Positions 35,991-44,581 of a stretch of DNA of 64,000 bases are shown here, one piece after another (positions within the stretch are counted from its first letter, which is position 1; each line of letters starts with the position of its first letter). A program made the translations under genes and the position numbers. The notes under the pieces were generated by a model. That model was not told the DNA's origin. It saw nothing but the letters and a program-made list of their open reading frames with translations, and ran no database searches. The stretch comes from UBA2821 sp902763335 (GTDB taxonomy: Bacteria; Bacillota; Clostridia; Lachnospirales; Lachnospiraceae), in assembly GCA_052066835.1 (NCBI GenBank), contig JBQHRJ010000010.1. One strand, given 5' to 3'.

Positions 35991-36005
35991 GATATTTTGT
36001 AAAGG

Positions 36006-36034
36006 TTGATTTTATCAATTGAAGAAAGTATACT
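36006..36034 (+). promoter_or_regulatory. promoter upstream of tadA
   Basis: TTGATT (36006-36011), a 17-base spacer and TATACT (36029-36034), 39 bases before the tadA start. It may drive the whole run to 40852, where the next clear terminator lies. Confidence 0.65.
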
Positions 36035-36073
36035 ATAAACTATGAATGTTTATAGAAGGAGATAGTCTCTGAT

Positions 36074-36526
36074 ATGCAGCAGAAATTTATGAGAGAAGCC
36101 ATAAAACAGGCAAAGAAGGCATATGCGATAGATGAAGTGCCGATTGGCTGTATTATTGTATATGAAGGAAAAATAATAGCGCGGGGATACAATAGAAGAA
36201 CAACAGATAAGAATACATTATCGCATGCGGAGTTGAATGCGATACGAAAGGCATCAAAGAAACTGGGAGACTGGAGACTTGATGACTGTGAAATGTATGT
36301 TACGCTGGAACCTTGTCAGATGTGTGCCGGAGCAATAGTTCAGGCGAGAATAAAGAAGGTATATATCGGATGTATGAATCCAAAGGCAGGATGTGCAGGG
36401 TCTGTACTTAATCTTTTACAGGTGGAAAAGTTTAATCATCAGGTAGAGATAGAGACGGGGATTCTTGAGGAAGAGTGCAGCAGTATGATAAAAGAATTTT
36501 TCAGGGAACTCAGAAAAAAGCAGTGA
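36074..36526 (+). CDS. tadA: tRNA-specific adenosine deaminase
   Basis: 150 residues. TadA converts A34 of tRNA-Arg(ACG) to inosine. The zinc site is complete: HAE (H51, proton-shuttling E53) and PCQMC (C81, C84). The substrate loop MNPKAGCAGSVLNLL and the C-terminal helix are typical. A ribosome site (AGAAGGAGATAG) precedes ATG 36074. It is followed after 49 bases by the YcxB-like gene and heads the run containing the VWA-MoxR module, probably by read-through rather than shared function. Confidence 0.93.
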   Translation: MQQKFMREAIKQAKKAYAIDEVPIGCIIVYEGKIIARGYNRRTTDKNTLSHAELNAIRKASKKLGDWRLDDCEMYVTLEPCQMCAGAIVQARIKKVYIGCMNPKAGCAGSVLNLLQVEKFNHQVEIETGILEEECSSMIKEFFRELRKKQ

Positions 36527-36575
36527 CACAATATTAGTGAATGAGAGAAAAACAGATTAGAATGGAGATAGAAAA

Positions 36576-37088
36576 ATGCAGCCCGTTTTTGAAAATAAAA
36601 CCGTATTGACAGAAGATTTATATATGAGTGGAATAAAAGAATATTATAAGATAGGACACAGACTTTCACGTTCGCTTGCTGTTGCCTATGCAGTGGTAAT
36701 GCTTGGATTTGCAGGGATTTTTCTGTATGATCTGAATATTGTGCTTGGAATACCGTTTCTGTTAGCGTCTGTACTTATATTATTCTGGCAGTTTAAAGGC
36801 TACCTGATATCAGCAAAGAAAAGCTTTAAAAGTTTTGCGGTTCTGCACCAGTCGCATTATGAAGTTGAAATGGAATATAGATTTTATGAGAAACGGCTTG
36901 AGCAGGAGACTGAGAAAACAGAGCTTGGAGTGGAATATAAAAATATATCTCATGTATACAATTTTCCGGACGTGCTTTTATTTGTATATGATAAAAGTGT
37001 GATAATAATGGACAAGCAGGGATTTGTAAGGGGTAGTGCTGAAGAAGTTGAGGAACTTATGAGACAGAATAATGTAAAGGTGCATTAG
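36576..37088 (+). CDS. YcxB-like small membrane protein
   Basis: 170 residues with two adjacent membrane helices (about 36-55 and 58-75). A C-terminal YcxB-like cytoplasmic domain follows (about 95-165, YEVEMEYRFYEKRLEQETEKTELGVEYKNISHVYNFPDVLLFVYDKSVIIMDKQGF). YcxB-domain proteins have no established function. It is four bases upstream of the leucine-rich-repeat gene and so is probably part of the same operon as the VWA and MoxR genes. Confidence 0.65.
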   Translation: MQPVFENKTVLTEDLYMSGIKEYYKIGHRLSRSLAVAYAVVMLGFAGIFLYDLNIVLGIPFLLASVLILFWQFKGYLISAKKSFKSFAVLHQSHYEVEMEYRFYEKRLEQETEKTELGVEYKNISHVYNFPDVLLFVYDKSVIIMDKQGFVRGSAEEVEELMRQNNVKVH

Positions 37089-37092
37089 ACAG

Positions 37093-38037
37093 ATGGATGA
37101 TATATGTATATTATGGAAGAAATACGGTGATGGAGCATGCATCTATGCAGTGTATGGCTATAATGGAGTGGTCAGCATACCGGACAATATAGATAATCTT
37201 CCGGTCAGGAAAATCGGGGATTACTGTTTCTCGCAGAGTGACAGAATTCCTGATGATTGTGAGATGTATGGCATTATGTCAGCGCAGATGAGAAGAATAT
37301 GTGGTGAGTATCTGGATGTGGTGACTTTACCGGATGAAGTCGGTGTACTTGGCAATTTTGCATTTTATAATTGCAGGAATTTAAAATATATTAATATTTC
37401 TGAAAAACTGAGGGAAGTGGGCAGCGATGTGTTTATGAACTGCATGAAATTTCATGATATAACCATTAGATGTACACCGGATAGCGAAACGGGACTAAAA
37501 CAGATACTTGGAAGAATATCATGGGATGTTAATGTGAAATTTGAAAAAGGCGGAGAGACTTACGCATCCGTGTTTTATCCTGAATATTTTGAAAATTATG
37601 ATGAAATTGCACCGGCGCATATTTTTGGAAGGAATATAGACGGCGAAGGATTCAGAGCAAGGCAGGCATTTGATAACGGAAGAATAAATATGCAGCAGTA
37701 TGACAGCGTGTTTGACAAAGCGTGTGGCGAAGAAAGTGAGAGAGTTTTGGTTAAAATGTCGCTTGAACGCCTTATATACCCTTATGAACTTGCAGACATA
37801 TACAGAGAATCTTATATATCTTACATAAAAAATAATGATGAAAGATGCGTAAGTATTGTGGTAAAAGACAGGTGGCTTGAGGCACTTGAGATAATGTGCA
37901 GGGAAAAACTTATGTCTGCGAAGGCACTGAATACTGCAAGAGCCATGTCGGCAGATAAAGGATGGAGCGAAGGTGCTGCGTGTCTGGTCAGAATAGGCAG
38001 CAATGAAAAAAATGTCAGAAAAAGGTATGAGTTATAA
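37093..38037 (+). CDS. cytoplasmic leucine-rich-repeat (LRR_5/BspA-type) protein
   Basis: 314 residues without a signal peptide. The N-terminal half shows BspA-type repeats: YGYNGVVSIPDNIDNLPVRKIGDYCFSQ, then VTLPDEVGVLGNFAFYNCRNLKYINISEKLREVGSDVFMNC. The C-terminal half (about 185-314) is helical (ARQAFDNGRINMQQYDSVFDKACG... YPYELADIYRESYISYIKNNDERCVSIVVKDRWLEAL) and matches no family I recognise. Its stop shares one base with the start of the VWA gene (TAATG), so translation is coupled. The gene order suggests an adaptor or sensor for the VWA-MoxR pair. Confidence 0.7.
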   Translation: MDDICILWKKYGDGACIYAVYGYNGVVSIPDNIDNLPVRKIGDYCFSQSDRIPDDCEMYGIMSAQMRRICGEYLDVVTLPDEVGVLGNFAFYNCRNLKYINISEKLREVGSDVFMNCMKFHDITIRCTPDSETGLKQILGRISWDVNVKFEKGGETYASVFYPEYFENYDEIAPAHIFGRNIDGEGFRARQAFDNGRINMQQYDSVFDKACGEESERVLVKMSLERLIYPYELADIYRESYISYIKNNDERCVSIVVKDRWLEALEIMCREKLMSAKALNTARAMSADKGWSEGAACLVRIGSNEKNVRKRYEL

Positions 38038-39320
38038 TGAAACATGTATTGAGCAGCAGTGAATGGCATGAACAGATGGCATTAAAAATACTTGGTGAGA
38101 TTAGAAATGAACTGTATTTGGATATGAGATATCTGGATATGGCACTTTCTGCCCTGCATTGGGAAAGTAACGAAGGGATAAGGTGTATAGGCACGGACGG
38201 TGAAAGGCTGTATTATTCAGCAGAACATCTTATCCGACTGTATCCGAAAAATCCCGTCTTTTTAAACAGGGAATATCTTCATACGGTTTTGCATTGCATA
38301 TTTTCACATTTATGGATAAGGCATGGCAGAGACAGGGAAATGTGGAATATTGCCTGTGATGTGGCTGTGGAATATACGATTGATCATGTGGATAAACCGT
38401 GTGTAAAAAGAGCTGTCGGGTGGATAAGACAACAGATGTATGAGAAAATTTCACAACTGGATGGTGGAGCCTCTGCAGCGGCAATATATAATCTTATAAA
38501 AACTTTTGATTCACAGGAGCTAAATGATATTCAGCGTGAATTTTATACTGACAGCCATTTGCACTGGCCAAAGGAAGAAAAACAGTCACCGTCTTATCAG
38601 AGCTTACAGAATAAATGGGATAAGATATCAAGGCAGACCGATATGGATATGAGCCGTCGTGGAAGTGACAGTGATGAGGGAGAAAATCTTATACTCACCG
38701 ATATAAAGGCAGATAAAGGGCAGAGAAGTTATCGGGAGTTTTTAAAGAAATTTGCGGTGATAAAAGAAGAAATGCACTGCAATGAAGATGAATTTGACAT
38801 GAATTATTACACATATGGCCTGAAACTGTATGGTAATATGCCGCTTATAGAACCGCTTGAGAGCCGGGAAGTAAAGAAAATTCTTGATTTTATAATAGTT
38901 ATAGATACAAGTTATTCTACGTCCGGAGACATGGTCAAAGATTTTATAAGAGAAACATTTGGATTGTTAAGTCAGGAAACATCATTTTTCAAAAAATGCA
39001 ATATCCGGATAATTCAATGTGATGACAGAGTGAGGCTTGACAGAAAGATAACGGATATGGAAGAATTAGATAAAATGCTTGATGATTTTGAGCTGGCAGG
39101 CGGTGGAAATACGGATTTCAGACCGGTATTTGAATATGTAAACCGACTGGTGGCAGATGGAAGTATGAAAAATCTCAAAGGATTATTATACTTTACAGAT
39201 GGGCTTGGAATATATCCGACAAAGCGGCCACCATATGACACGGCATTTGTATTCAGCAGGGAGTATGACAAAACGAAATTACCACCGTGGGCAATGGGAA
39301 TCCGATATGATTTAATATAA
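38037..39320 (+). CDS. DUF2201/VWA-like domain protein with altered metallopeptidase motif
   Basis: 427 residues. The N-terminal domain (about 10-200) resembles DUF2201 putative metallopeptidase modules. It reads LHTVLHCIFSHLW (about 84-96), where family members have an HExxH motif, so the catalytic Glu appears to be replaced by Thr. The C-terminal VWA-like domain (about 285-427) keeps the MIDAS residues: VIDTSYSTS (D-x-S-x-S), GGGNTDF and FTDG. VWA proteins of this kind act with MoxR-type AAA+ ATPases, and the next gene encodes one. It is translationally coupled to the upstream LRR gene, 17 bases before the ATPase. Confidence 0.78.
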   Translation: MKHVLSSSEWHEQMALKILGEIRNELYLDMRYLDMALSALHWESNEGIRCIGTDGERLYYSAEHLIRLYPKNPVFLNREYLHTVLHCIFSHLWIRHGRDREMWNIACDVAVEYTIDHVDKPCVKRAVGWIRQQMYEKISQLDGGASAAAIYNLIKTFDSQELNDIQREFYTDSHLHWPKEEKQSPSYQSLQNKWDKISRQTDMDMSRRGSDSDEGENLILTDIKADKGQRSYREFLKKFAVIKEEMHCNEDEFDMNYYTYGLKLYGNMPLIEPLESREVKKILDFIIVIDTSYSTSGDMVKDFIRETFGLLSQETSFFKKCNIRIIQCDDRVRLDRKITDMEELDKMLDDFELAGGGNTDFRPVFEYVNRLVADGSMKNLKGLLYFTDGLGIYPTKRPPYDTAFVFSREYDKTKLPPWAMGIRYDLI

Positions 39321-39337
39321 GAAGAGAGGAAATTCAA

Positions 39338-40852
39338 ATGAACATAAAACAGGCAAAAGAAGAAATCAAGAATACGGTAAAGGCATATCTGTATAAAAAC
39401 GCAGACGGAGAATATGCCATTCCTGAAGTGAGGCAGCGACCGGTTCTTCTTATCGGACCTCCGGGAGTAGGAAAGACACAGATAATGGAGCAGATAGCAA
39501 GAGAATGTCATATAGGATTGGTAGAATATACCATAACACATCATACAAGACAGAGTGCGGTTGGATTGCCATTTATAATGAAAGAAAATTATGGTGGCAA
39601 TGAGTATTCCGTAACCAGATACACCATGAGTGAGATTATAGCCAGTGTATATGATAAGATAAAGGAGACCGGACTTGAGGAAGGAATACTTTTTATCGAT
39701 GAGATTAACTGTGTGTCGGAGACGCTGGCACCGACCATGCTTCAGTTTTTGCAGTGTAAGACATTTGGCAATCAGAAAGTACCAAAAGGCTGGGTGATAG
39801 TGGCAGCAGGCAATCCGCCGGAATACAATAAATCCGTGAGAGAATTTGACATGGTGACTCTTGACAGAGTGAGAAATATTGATATAGAGGCAGATTTTTC
39901 CATATGGAAAGAGTATGCGAGAGAACAGGGAATAAATAGTGCAATACTTAGCTATCTTGAACTCAGACCGCAGAATTTTTATCGTATAGAAAATGATGTG
40001 GATGGAATGAAGTTTGTTACGGCAAGAGGATGGGAAGATCTTAGCAATCTCATAGATGTCTATGACAGGCTTGGCATAGAGGTTGATGAAAACATTATAG
40101 CCGAATATATAAGACATGATGATGTGGCAAATGATATGGCAGCATATCTTTCGCTGTACTACAAGTATCAGGATGACTATGGAATAGAAGAAATTCTTAA
40201 AGGCAGGGTTAAAGCCGGAATATATGCAAGACTGGTTAATGCTTCGTTTGATGAGAAATTAAGTGTTGTAAACATGGTGATTAGCGGTCTTAATAAGAGA
40301 TTTGAAAATGTATACAGAGAAAAATATGTGACTGACAGGTGGTATGAATTTCTTGAGGAATATAAAGAGAAAAAAGATTATACAACACTTATGTCAGAGA
40401 GAGAAAAACGTGTTGAAACAAATGAAAAAGCAGGATTTTATAACAGACTTGAATCTGAATGTGAGAATATTGTAAGTAGGTATATCAAAGAAAATCTGCC
40501 TGAAGAGTGGATGAATTATGAGCAGGCATTAGCAAAAGAAAAAGAGGCATTCGGGAAACAGTGTGAGATATTGGAAAATGCCCAATCAGATGCCGGAAAA
40601 GCATTGGAAAACGCATTTGATTTTATGGAGACGGCTTTTGGAGAAAAGACAGACCAGTCAGGACAGTATATGGTTATCTTTGTTACAGAGCTTACAATGT
40701 CAGGATATTCATCAGCTTACCTTGCGGATAATACATGTGAGAGATATATGAAATATAGCGAAAACATGCTTATTGGTACAAGAAGGGCAGAACTTTTGTC
40801 AGAACTTAAAGTTGGTGATATAAAAGAAAATGAGACACATAGTGATTTATAA
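39338..40852 (+). CDS. MoxR-type AAA+ ATPase
   Basis: 504 residues. The AAA+ core (about 28-260) has Walker A LLIGPPGVGKTQ (about 32-43), Walker B ILFIDEINCVS (about 114-124), sensor 1 VIVAAGNPPEYN (about 149-160) and an arginine-finger region LDRVRNIDIEAD. TARGWEDLSNLIDVYDRLGI matches the lid of the MoxR/YehL-type group. The C-terminal 200 residues are charged and helical and belong to no domain I recognise. It probably remodels a target together with the VWA protein encoded upstream. GAAGAGAGG precedes the ATG, and the operon ends in a bidirectional terminator just after the stop. Confidence 0.82.
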   Translation: MNIKQAKEEIKNTVKAYLYKNADGEYAIPEVRQRPVLLIGPPGVGKTQIMEQIARECHIGLVEYTITHHTRQSAVGLPFIMKENYGGNEYSVTRYTMSEIIASVYDKIKETGLEEGILFIDEINCVSETLAPTMLQFLQCKTFGNQKVPKGWVIVAAGNPPEYNKSVREFDMVTLDRVRNIDIEADFSIWKEYAREQGINSAILSYLELRPQNFYRIENDVDGMKFVTARGWEDLSNLIDVYDRLGIEVDENIIAEYIRHDDVANDMAAYLSLYYKYQDDYGIEEILKGRVKAGIYARLVNASFDEKLSVVNMVISGLNKRFENVYREKYVTDRWYEFLEEYKEKKDYTTLMSEREKRVETNEKAGFYNRLESECENIVSRYIKENLPEEWMNYEQALAKEKEAFGKQCEILENAQSDAGKALENAFDFMETAFGEKTDQSGQYMVIFVTELTMSGYSSAYLADNTCERYMKYSENMLIGTRRAELLSELKVGDIKENETHSDL

Positions 40853-40891
40853 CAAAGGGAAACCCGCGAAGCGGGTTTTTCTTTGTTATAA
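40847..40891. terminator. bidirectional terminator between the MoxR and TetR genes
   Basis: AAACCCGC-GAA-GCGGGTTT (40860-40878) sits inside longer arms TTATAACAAAG (40847-40857) and CTTTGTTATAA (40881-40891). Both strands therefore have a GC-rich stem followed by a T-rich run. It serves two convergent genes. Confidence 0.88.
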
Positions 40892-40898
40892 AATAATA

Positions 40899-41498
40899 TT
40901 ATACGGTATGCCTTTTTATAGTGTCTCTGATAGAATCATAAAGATAAGGTTTAAGCTTTTCTATAGGAACGGGTTCTTCATATAATATAGAACTGTAACA
41001 GGTTGAACTGATAAGTTCTATAAGCATGAAAACCATAATTTCAGGGTCCTTGAATTCACATTCCGTGTTATATATAAGTTTCTGATAAATATCATAGAAA
41101 TTTATATCATCATTATCGCTTGGGGTCATGAGGGACGACTTAAATACGCCCCAGCTCAGGTTCTTTGATATAAAACCTAACAGAGATTTATTTTCACAAA
41201 ACTGGTTGATTATGTGGTTAGCTATGAAAATAATCCTGTCGGTTATATCGGTTATGTTTTCTTTTGACAGGGCTTCATCCGCATTGTGGAAAAGCTGGCT
41301 GGCTTTGTGCGAAATCAGCATATTTCTTATATCATATTTATCCTTAAAATACAGATAGAAAGTTCCTTTTGCAACTCCTGACTTTTCAACTATATCTGAA
41401 ATAGAAGTTTTATTTATTCCTTTTGATGTAAAAAGCGAAAATGCTGCATCGAGCAGGGATTCTTTTTTTTGTTTTTTATTATTTTCGATTTTACCCAT
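40899..41498 (-). CDS. TetR family transcriptional regulator
   Basis: 199 residues. The N-terminal helix-turn-helix domain (about 10-60) reads KESLLDAAFSLFTSKGINKTSISDIVEKSGVAKGTFYLYFKDKYDIRNML, the standard TetR pattern. The C-terminal ligand domain is unspecific. It is divergent from the heptad-repeat gene at 41665. The space between contains two related palindromes, one overlapping that gene's promoter, so repression of the neighbour and probably of itself is likely. GGAGAAGGAT precedes the ATG on the minus strand. Confidence 0.9.
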   Translation of the reverse strand: MGKIENNKKQKKESLLDAAFSLFTSKGINKTSISDIVEKSGVAKGTFYLYFKDKYDIRNMLISHKASQLFHNADEALSKENITDITDRIIFIANHIINQFCENKSLLGFISKNLSWGVFKSSLMTPSDNDDINFYDIYQKLIYNTECEFKDPEIMVFMLIELISSTCYSSILYEEPVPIEKLKPYLYDSIRDTIKRHTV

Positions 41499-41573
41499 AT
41501 CCTTCTCCGTTTCTATGAACTGTGGTAATGTATAATACCCAATTATAAAAAAAATATAAAGCTAAAAAAAATA

Positions 41574-41602
41574 TTGACCATCAGTCATTTTTGTGATATA
41601 CA
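41574..41602 (+). promoter_or_regulatory. promoter of the heptad-repeat gene overlapped by a TetR-type operator
   Basis: TTGACC (41574-41579), a 17-base spacer and TATACA (41597-41602) form a good promoter. The -35 box lies in the imperfect palindrome TGACCATCAGTCA (41575-41587), which resembles the perfect palindrome at 41619-41631. A bound repressor would block RNA polymerase. Confidence 0.7.
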
Positions 41603-41618
41603 TATTGTAAATCATAAA

Positions 41619-41631
41619 TGACCATTGGTCA
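41619..41631. promoter_or_regulatory. second TetR-type operator (perfect palindrome)
   Basis: TGACCATTGGTCA is a perfect 6-1-6 palindrome in the leader, 44 bases from the related site at 41575 (about four helical turns), which allows cooperative binding. It is downstream of the -10 box and so could act as a roadblock. Confidence 0.65.
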
Positions 41632-41664
41632 ATAATTTTTTTGCGAAAGGATAGGTGCTAAGTT

Positions 41665-44430
41665 ATGAACAGAAACAGAATGTTGAAAACAGCCGCAATA
41701 GTTACAGCTGCATCGATTGCTGTCACAAGCGTTGGTTTTTATGAATTCAGAAGTACAGAGACGAACGTTACTGCAGATACATCGAAGGTACAGCAGAAGA
41801 TAGAGGAAGCTATAAATAATACAATCAATTCTACTACAACATTTGGTGCAGATAAGGAAGAAACAGTATATGTTATCTCCGATGCATCAGGAAATGTTCA
41901 GAAGAAGATTGTAAGTGACTGGTTAAAGAATAAGGACGGCAAGGATACAATCGCTGATAAGACAGACTTGAAAAATGTGGAAAATGTTAAAGGTGATGAG
42001 ACTTATACAGAAGGAAACCAGGGAAACATAGAGTGGAAAGCTAACGGATCTGATATATATTATCAGGGAACAACGGACAAAGAACTTCCGGTTAATGTAA
42101 AAGTAACATATTATCTTGATGGAAAAGAGATGTCACCTGAGGATATGGCAGGTAAGAGTGGCCAGGTGAAAATCAGATTTGAATATGAAAATACGGCAAA
42201 ACATACAGTTAAAATAAATGGTAAAGATACAGAAATGTACACACCATTTACAATGCTTACGGGAATGATTCTTCCGGCTGACAAATTTACAGATGTTGAA
42301 GTGAGCGATGGAAGCGGAAAAATTGTATCAGATGGAAACAATGAGATGATTCTCGGTGTTTCATTTTCAGGACTTAAGGAAGATCTTGAGAATGCAAAAG
42401 GAAAAGACAAGGTAAACATTGATATTTCAGATTCATTTGAGATAACAGCCAATGTTAATGATTTTTCGCTTGCAATGACACTTACAGTCGGTACATCTGA
42501 TGTATTCTCAGGAATAGACGTAGATTCACTTGATTCTATAGATGACGTGGAAGATACGATAGATGAGCTTGTAGATGCAGTAGGAAAACTTGCAGATGGC
42601 TCAAATACACTTAAGGATGGACTTGGAACACTCAGAAGCGGTGCATCACAGGTAAATGATGGTGTGACTACACTTAATTCAAAGACAGGAGAATTTGTTG
42701 ACGGACTTAAGAAAGTAGATGACGGAGTAGCACTTATAGTATCTAAGATGAGCGCTGAAGATGGTGCCATAGCAGGTGCTGATGCACTTGCAAAAGGTGT
42801 AGCTACAATAGATCAGAAGATGAATGATGTTCAGGGTGCGGTAGGACAGCTTGCAGATGGAGCGGGAACTCTTGATAAGGGTGCCGGAGATGTTTCTAAG
42901 GCAGTAGGACAGCTTGCAGAGGGCTCATCTACATTAGATAAGAGCGTAGGCGAGCTTGCATCGGGAGCAACACAGCTTGCAACAGGAGCTTCTACAATAG
43001 ACGGAACAGTCGGAAAGCTTCAAAGTGGAGCAAAAGAACTTGCAACAGGAGCTTCTACAATAGATGAGAATCTTGGAAAAGTAGAGACAGGTGTTACAGC
43101 ACTTGCAGACGGAGCCGGAGCAGTAAGCAATGGGGTATCAGCCCTTGCAAATGGAATTAAAGGTACAGAGGAAAGTACAGGACTTTCACAGGCAGCAGAT
43201 TCAACAGCACAGGGTGTTGATGCACTTGCAGCAGGAGCAGGACAGCTTGAAAGCGGAGTTGATACACTTCAGAACAGCATGGTTGATACACTTAAGGCGC
43301 AGATAGAAAAGAATGAAAGCGATATAGCAACATATAAGACAATGATAGCACAGCTTACAGCTGCAGGAGATCCAAATGGTCAGATTCCACAGCTTACATC
43401 AGGAATAGCAGGACTGACAGGTGCTAACCAGGCGCTTGAGGGTGTTATACAGAGTCTTACAGAAACATCAGGAGATGCAACTGCACCATCAGCATATGAC
43501 GGTTTTAACCAGCTTAAGGCAGGAGCTTCACAGATAAATACACAGCTCAGTGAAACGGCAGATGCTAATGGAAATCCAACTGTTAAAGCAGGTGTGTATG
43601 GTATAAAAAATGGAATAGACCAGTTGACAGAAGTTAAAGATGGAGAAGATAATAGTGCCATTGATCAGCTTGTATCAGGTGCGGCAGCTGTTAAAGCAGG
43701 TGCAGAGCAGCTTGCAGATGAGAAAAATGGTGTTCCGGCATTGAAGAAGGGAACAGAAACACTTTCAAAGACACTTAAGACACTTGCAACAGATAAAAAA
43801 CAGGGAATTCCGGCATTGAAGGAAGGAACAGCTAAACTTTCAGATACAATAGGAACACTTGCAACAGATGAAAAACAGGGTGTACCTGCACTTAAGAGTG
43901 GTACAAAACAGATAGCAGACGGACTTGGCACATTGAACTCAAAGATGCCTGACTTCACAAAGGGAACAGGAGATTTATCAACAGGACTTAATACACTTAA
44001 AGATGCTCTCCCTGCACTTAAGGATGGAACATCACAGGCAAGTACAGGAATGTCAACACTTCTTACAGGACTTACAACATTATCAGACAGTGTCGGAACA
44101 ACACTTAAACCGGGACTTGATACATTGTATTCAGGCGGACTTACACTTAAGAGCAGTATAGGAACTCTTAATGGATATACAAAACAGATAGCAGACGGAC
44201 TTGTTACTGCTGATAACGGTTCAGGAGATTTGGCAAATGGAATAAAACAGCTTAAAGATGAGGCTGTTACACCTATTTCAGATGCACTTGACGATGGATT
44301 TGATGACAGTGTGGAGAGAATCAAACAGACTGTTACACTTGCAGATGATTATGATATTTATTCAGATGCAGCAGACGGACAGGATACATCAGTAAAATTC
44401 GTATACAAAACAGCAGAAATTGAAAAATAA
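41665..44430 (+). CDS. exported YhgE/Pip-like heptad-repeat (xxxLxxG) protein
   Basis: 921 residues. One N-terminal hydrophobic segment (about 8-24) is a signal or anchor. A beta-rich region follows (about 35-290; VNVKVTYYLDGKEMSPEDMAGKSGQVKIRFEYEN is the YhgE/Pip-type domain). From about 300 to 880 there are dozens of heptads of the form LADGAGTL / LASGATQL / LKSGTKQI, the xxxLxxG repeat of phage-infection-protein (Pip/YhgE) relatives, predicted as a long coiled rod. Unlike YhgE it has no C-terminal membrane helices. Related proteins often sit beside MMPL/RND transporters; none is here. A divergent TetR gene and two operators suggest induction by a small, perhaps toxic, molecule. Confidence 0.8.
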   Translation: MNRNRMLKTAAIVTAASIAVTSVGFYEFRSTETNVTADTSKVQQKIEEAINNTINSTTTFGADKEETVYVISDASGNVQKKIVSDWLKNKDGKDTIADKTDLKNVENVKGDETYTEGNQGNIEWKANGSDIYYQGTTDKELPVNVKVTYYLDGKEMSPEDMAGKSGQVKIRFEYENTAKHTVKINGKDTEMYTPFTMLTGMILPADKFTDVEVSDGSGKIVSDGNNEMILGVSFSGLKEDLENAKGKDKVNIDISDSFEITANVNDFSLAMTLTVGTSDVFSGIDVDSLDSIDDVEDTIDELVDAVGKLADGSNTLKDGLGTLRSGASQVNDGVTTLNSKTGEFVDGLKKVDDGVALIVSKMSAEDGAIAGADALAKGVATIDQKMNDVQGAVGQLADGAGTLDKGAGDVSKAVGQLAEGSSTLDKSVGELASGATQLATGASTIDGTVGKLQSGAKELATGASTIDENLGKVETGVTALADGAGAVSNGVSALANGIKGTEESTGLSQAADSTAQGVDALAAGAGQLESGVDTLQNSMVDTLKAQIEKNESDIATYKTMIAQLTAAGDPNGQIPQLTSGIAGLTGANQALEGVIQSLTETSGDATAPSAYDGFNQLKAGASQINTQLSETADANGNPTVKAGVYGIKNGIDQLTEVKDGEDNSAIDQLVSGAAAVKAGAEQLADEKNGVPALKKGTETLSKTLKTLATDKKQGIPALKEGTAKLSDTIGTLATDEKQGVPALKSGTKQIADGLGTLNSKMPDFTKGTGDLSTGLNTLKDALPALKDGTSQASTGMSTLLTGLTTLSDSVGTTLKPGLDTLYSGGLTLKSSIGTLNGYTKQIADGLVTADNGSGDLANGIKQLKDEAVTPISDALDDGFDDSVERIKQTVTLADDYDIYSDAADGQDTSVKFVYKTAEIEK

Positions 44431-44466
44431 TGATATCCGGGTAATTGGATGTTAAAGCAAAGAGTG

Positions 44467-44509
44467 GGATACTTTTCTGGAGACAGAAGAGTATCCTGCT
44501 TATTTTTTT
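44467..44509 (+). terminator. Rho-independent terminator after the heptad-repeat gene
   Basis: GGATACTTTTCTG (44467-44479) pairs with CAGAAGAGTATCC (44484-44496), one G-U pair, loop GAGA, then a T-rich run. Confidence 0.88.
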
Positions 44510-44517
44510 AACAATTA

Positions 44518-44565
44518 TTGACAAAAATAAAACAATGTGCTACTGTATTAATCAAGCAATACAGT
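44518..44565 (+). promoter_or_regulatory. promoter and GntR/YtrA-type operator of the ABC operon
   Basis: A consensus TTGACA (44518-44523), a 17-base spacer and TACTGT (44541-44546). Overlapping the -10 box is a perfect inverted repeat ACTGTATT...AATACAGT (44542-44549, 44558-44565) with an 8-base centre. This suits autoregulation by the GntR-type regulator encoded 17 bases downstream. Confidence 0.8.
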
Positions 44566-44581
44566 GGAAGGAGGAAAACGG

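Noticed and set aside
39014..40117. 367-codon open frame antisense to the VWA and MoxR genes
   Set aside because: It opposes two genes with clear catalytic motifs and coupled translation; its translation is compositionally biased and has no motifs.
42590..44230. Tandem repeats that could suggest a CRISPR array or satellite DNA
   Set aside because: The periodicity follows codons for the xxxLxxG heptads and varies at third positions; no conserved repeat-spacer pattern.
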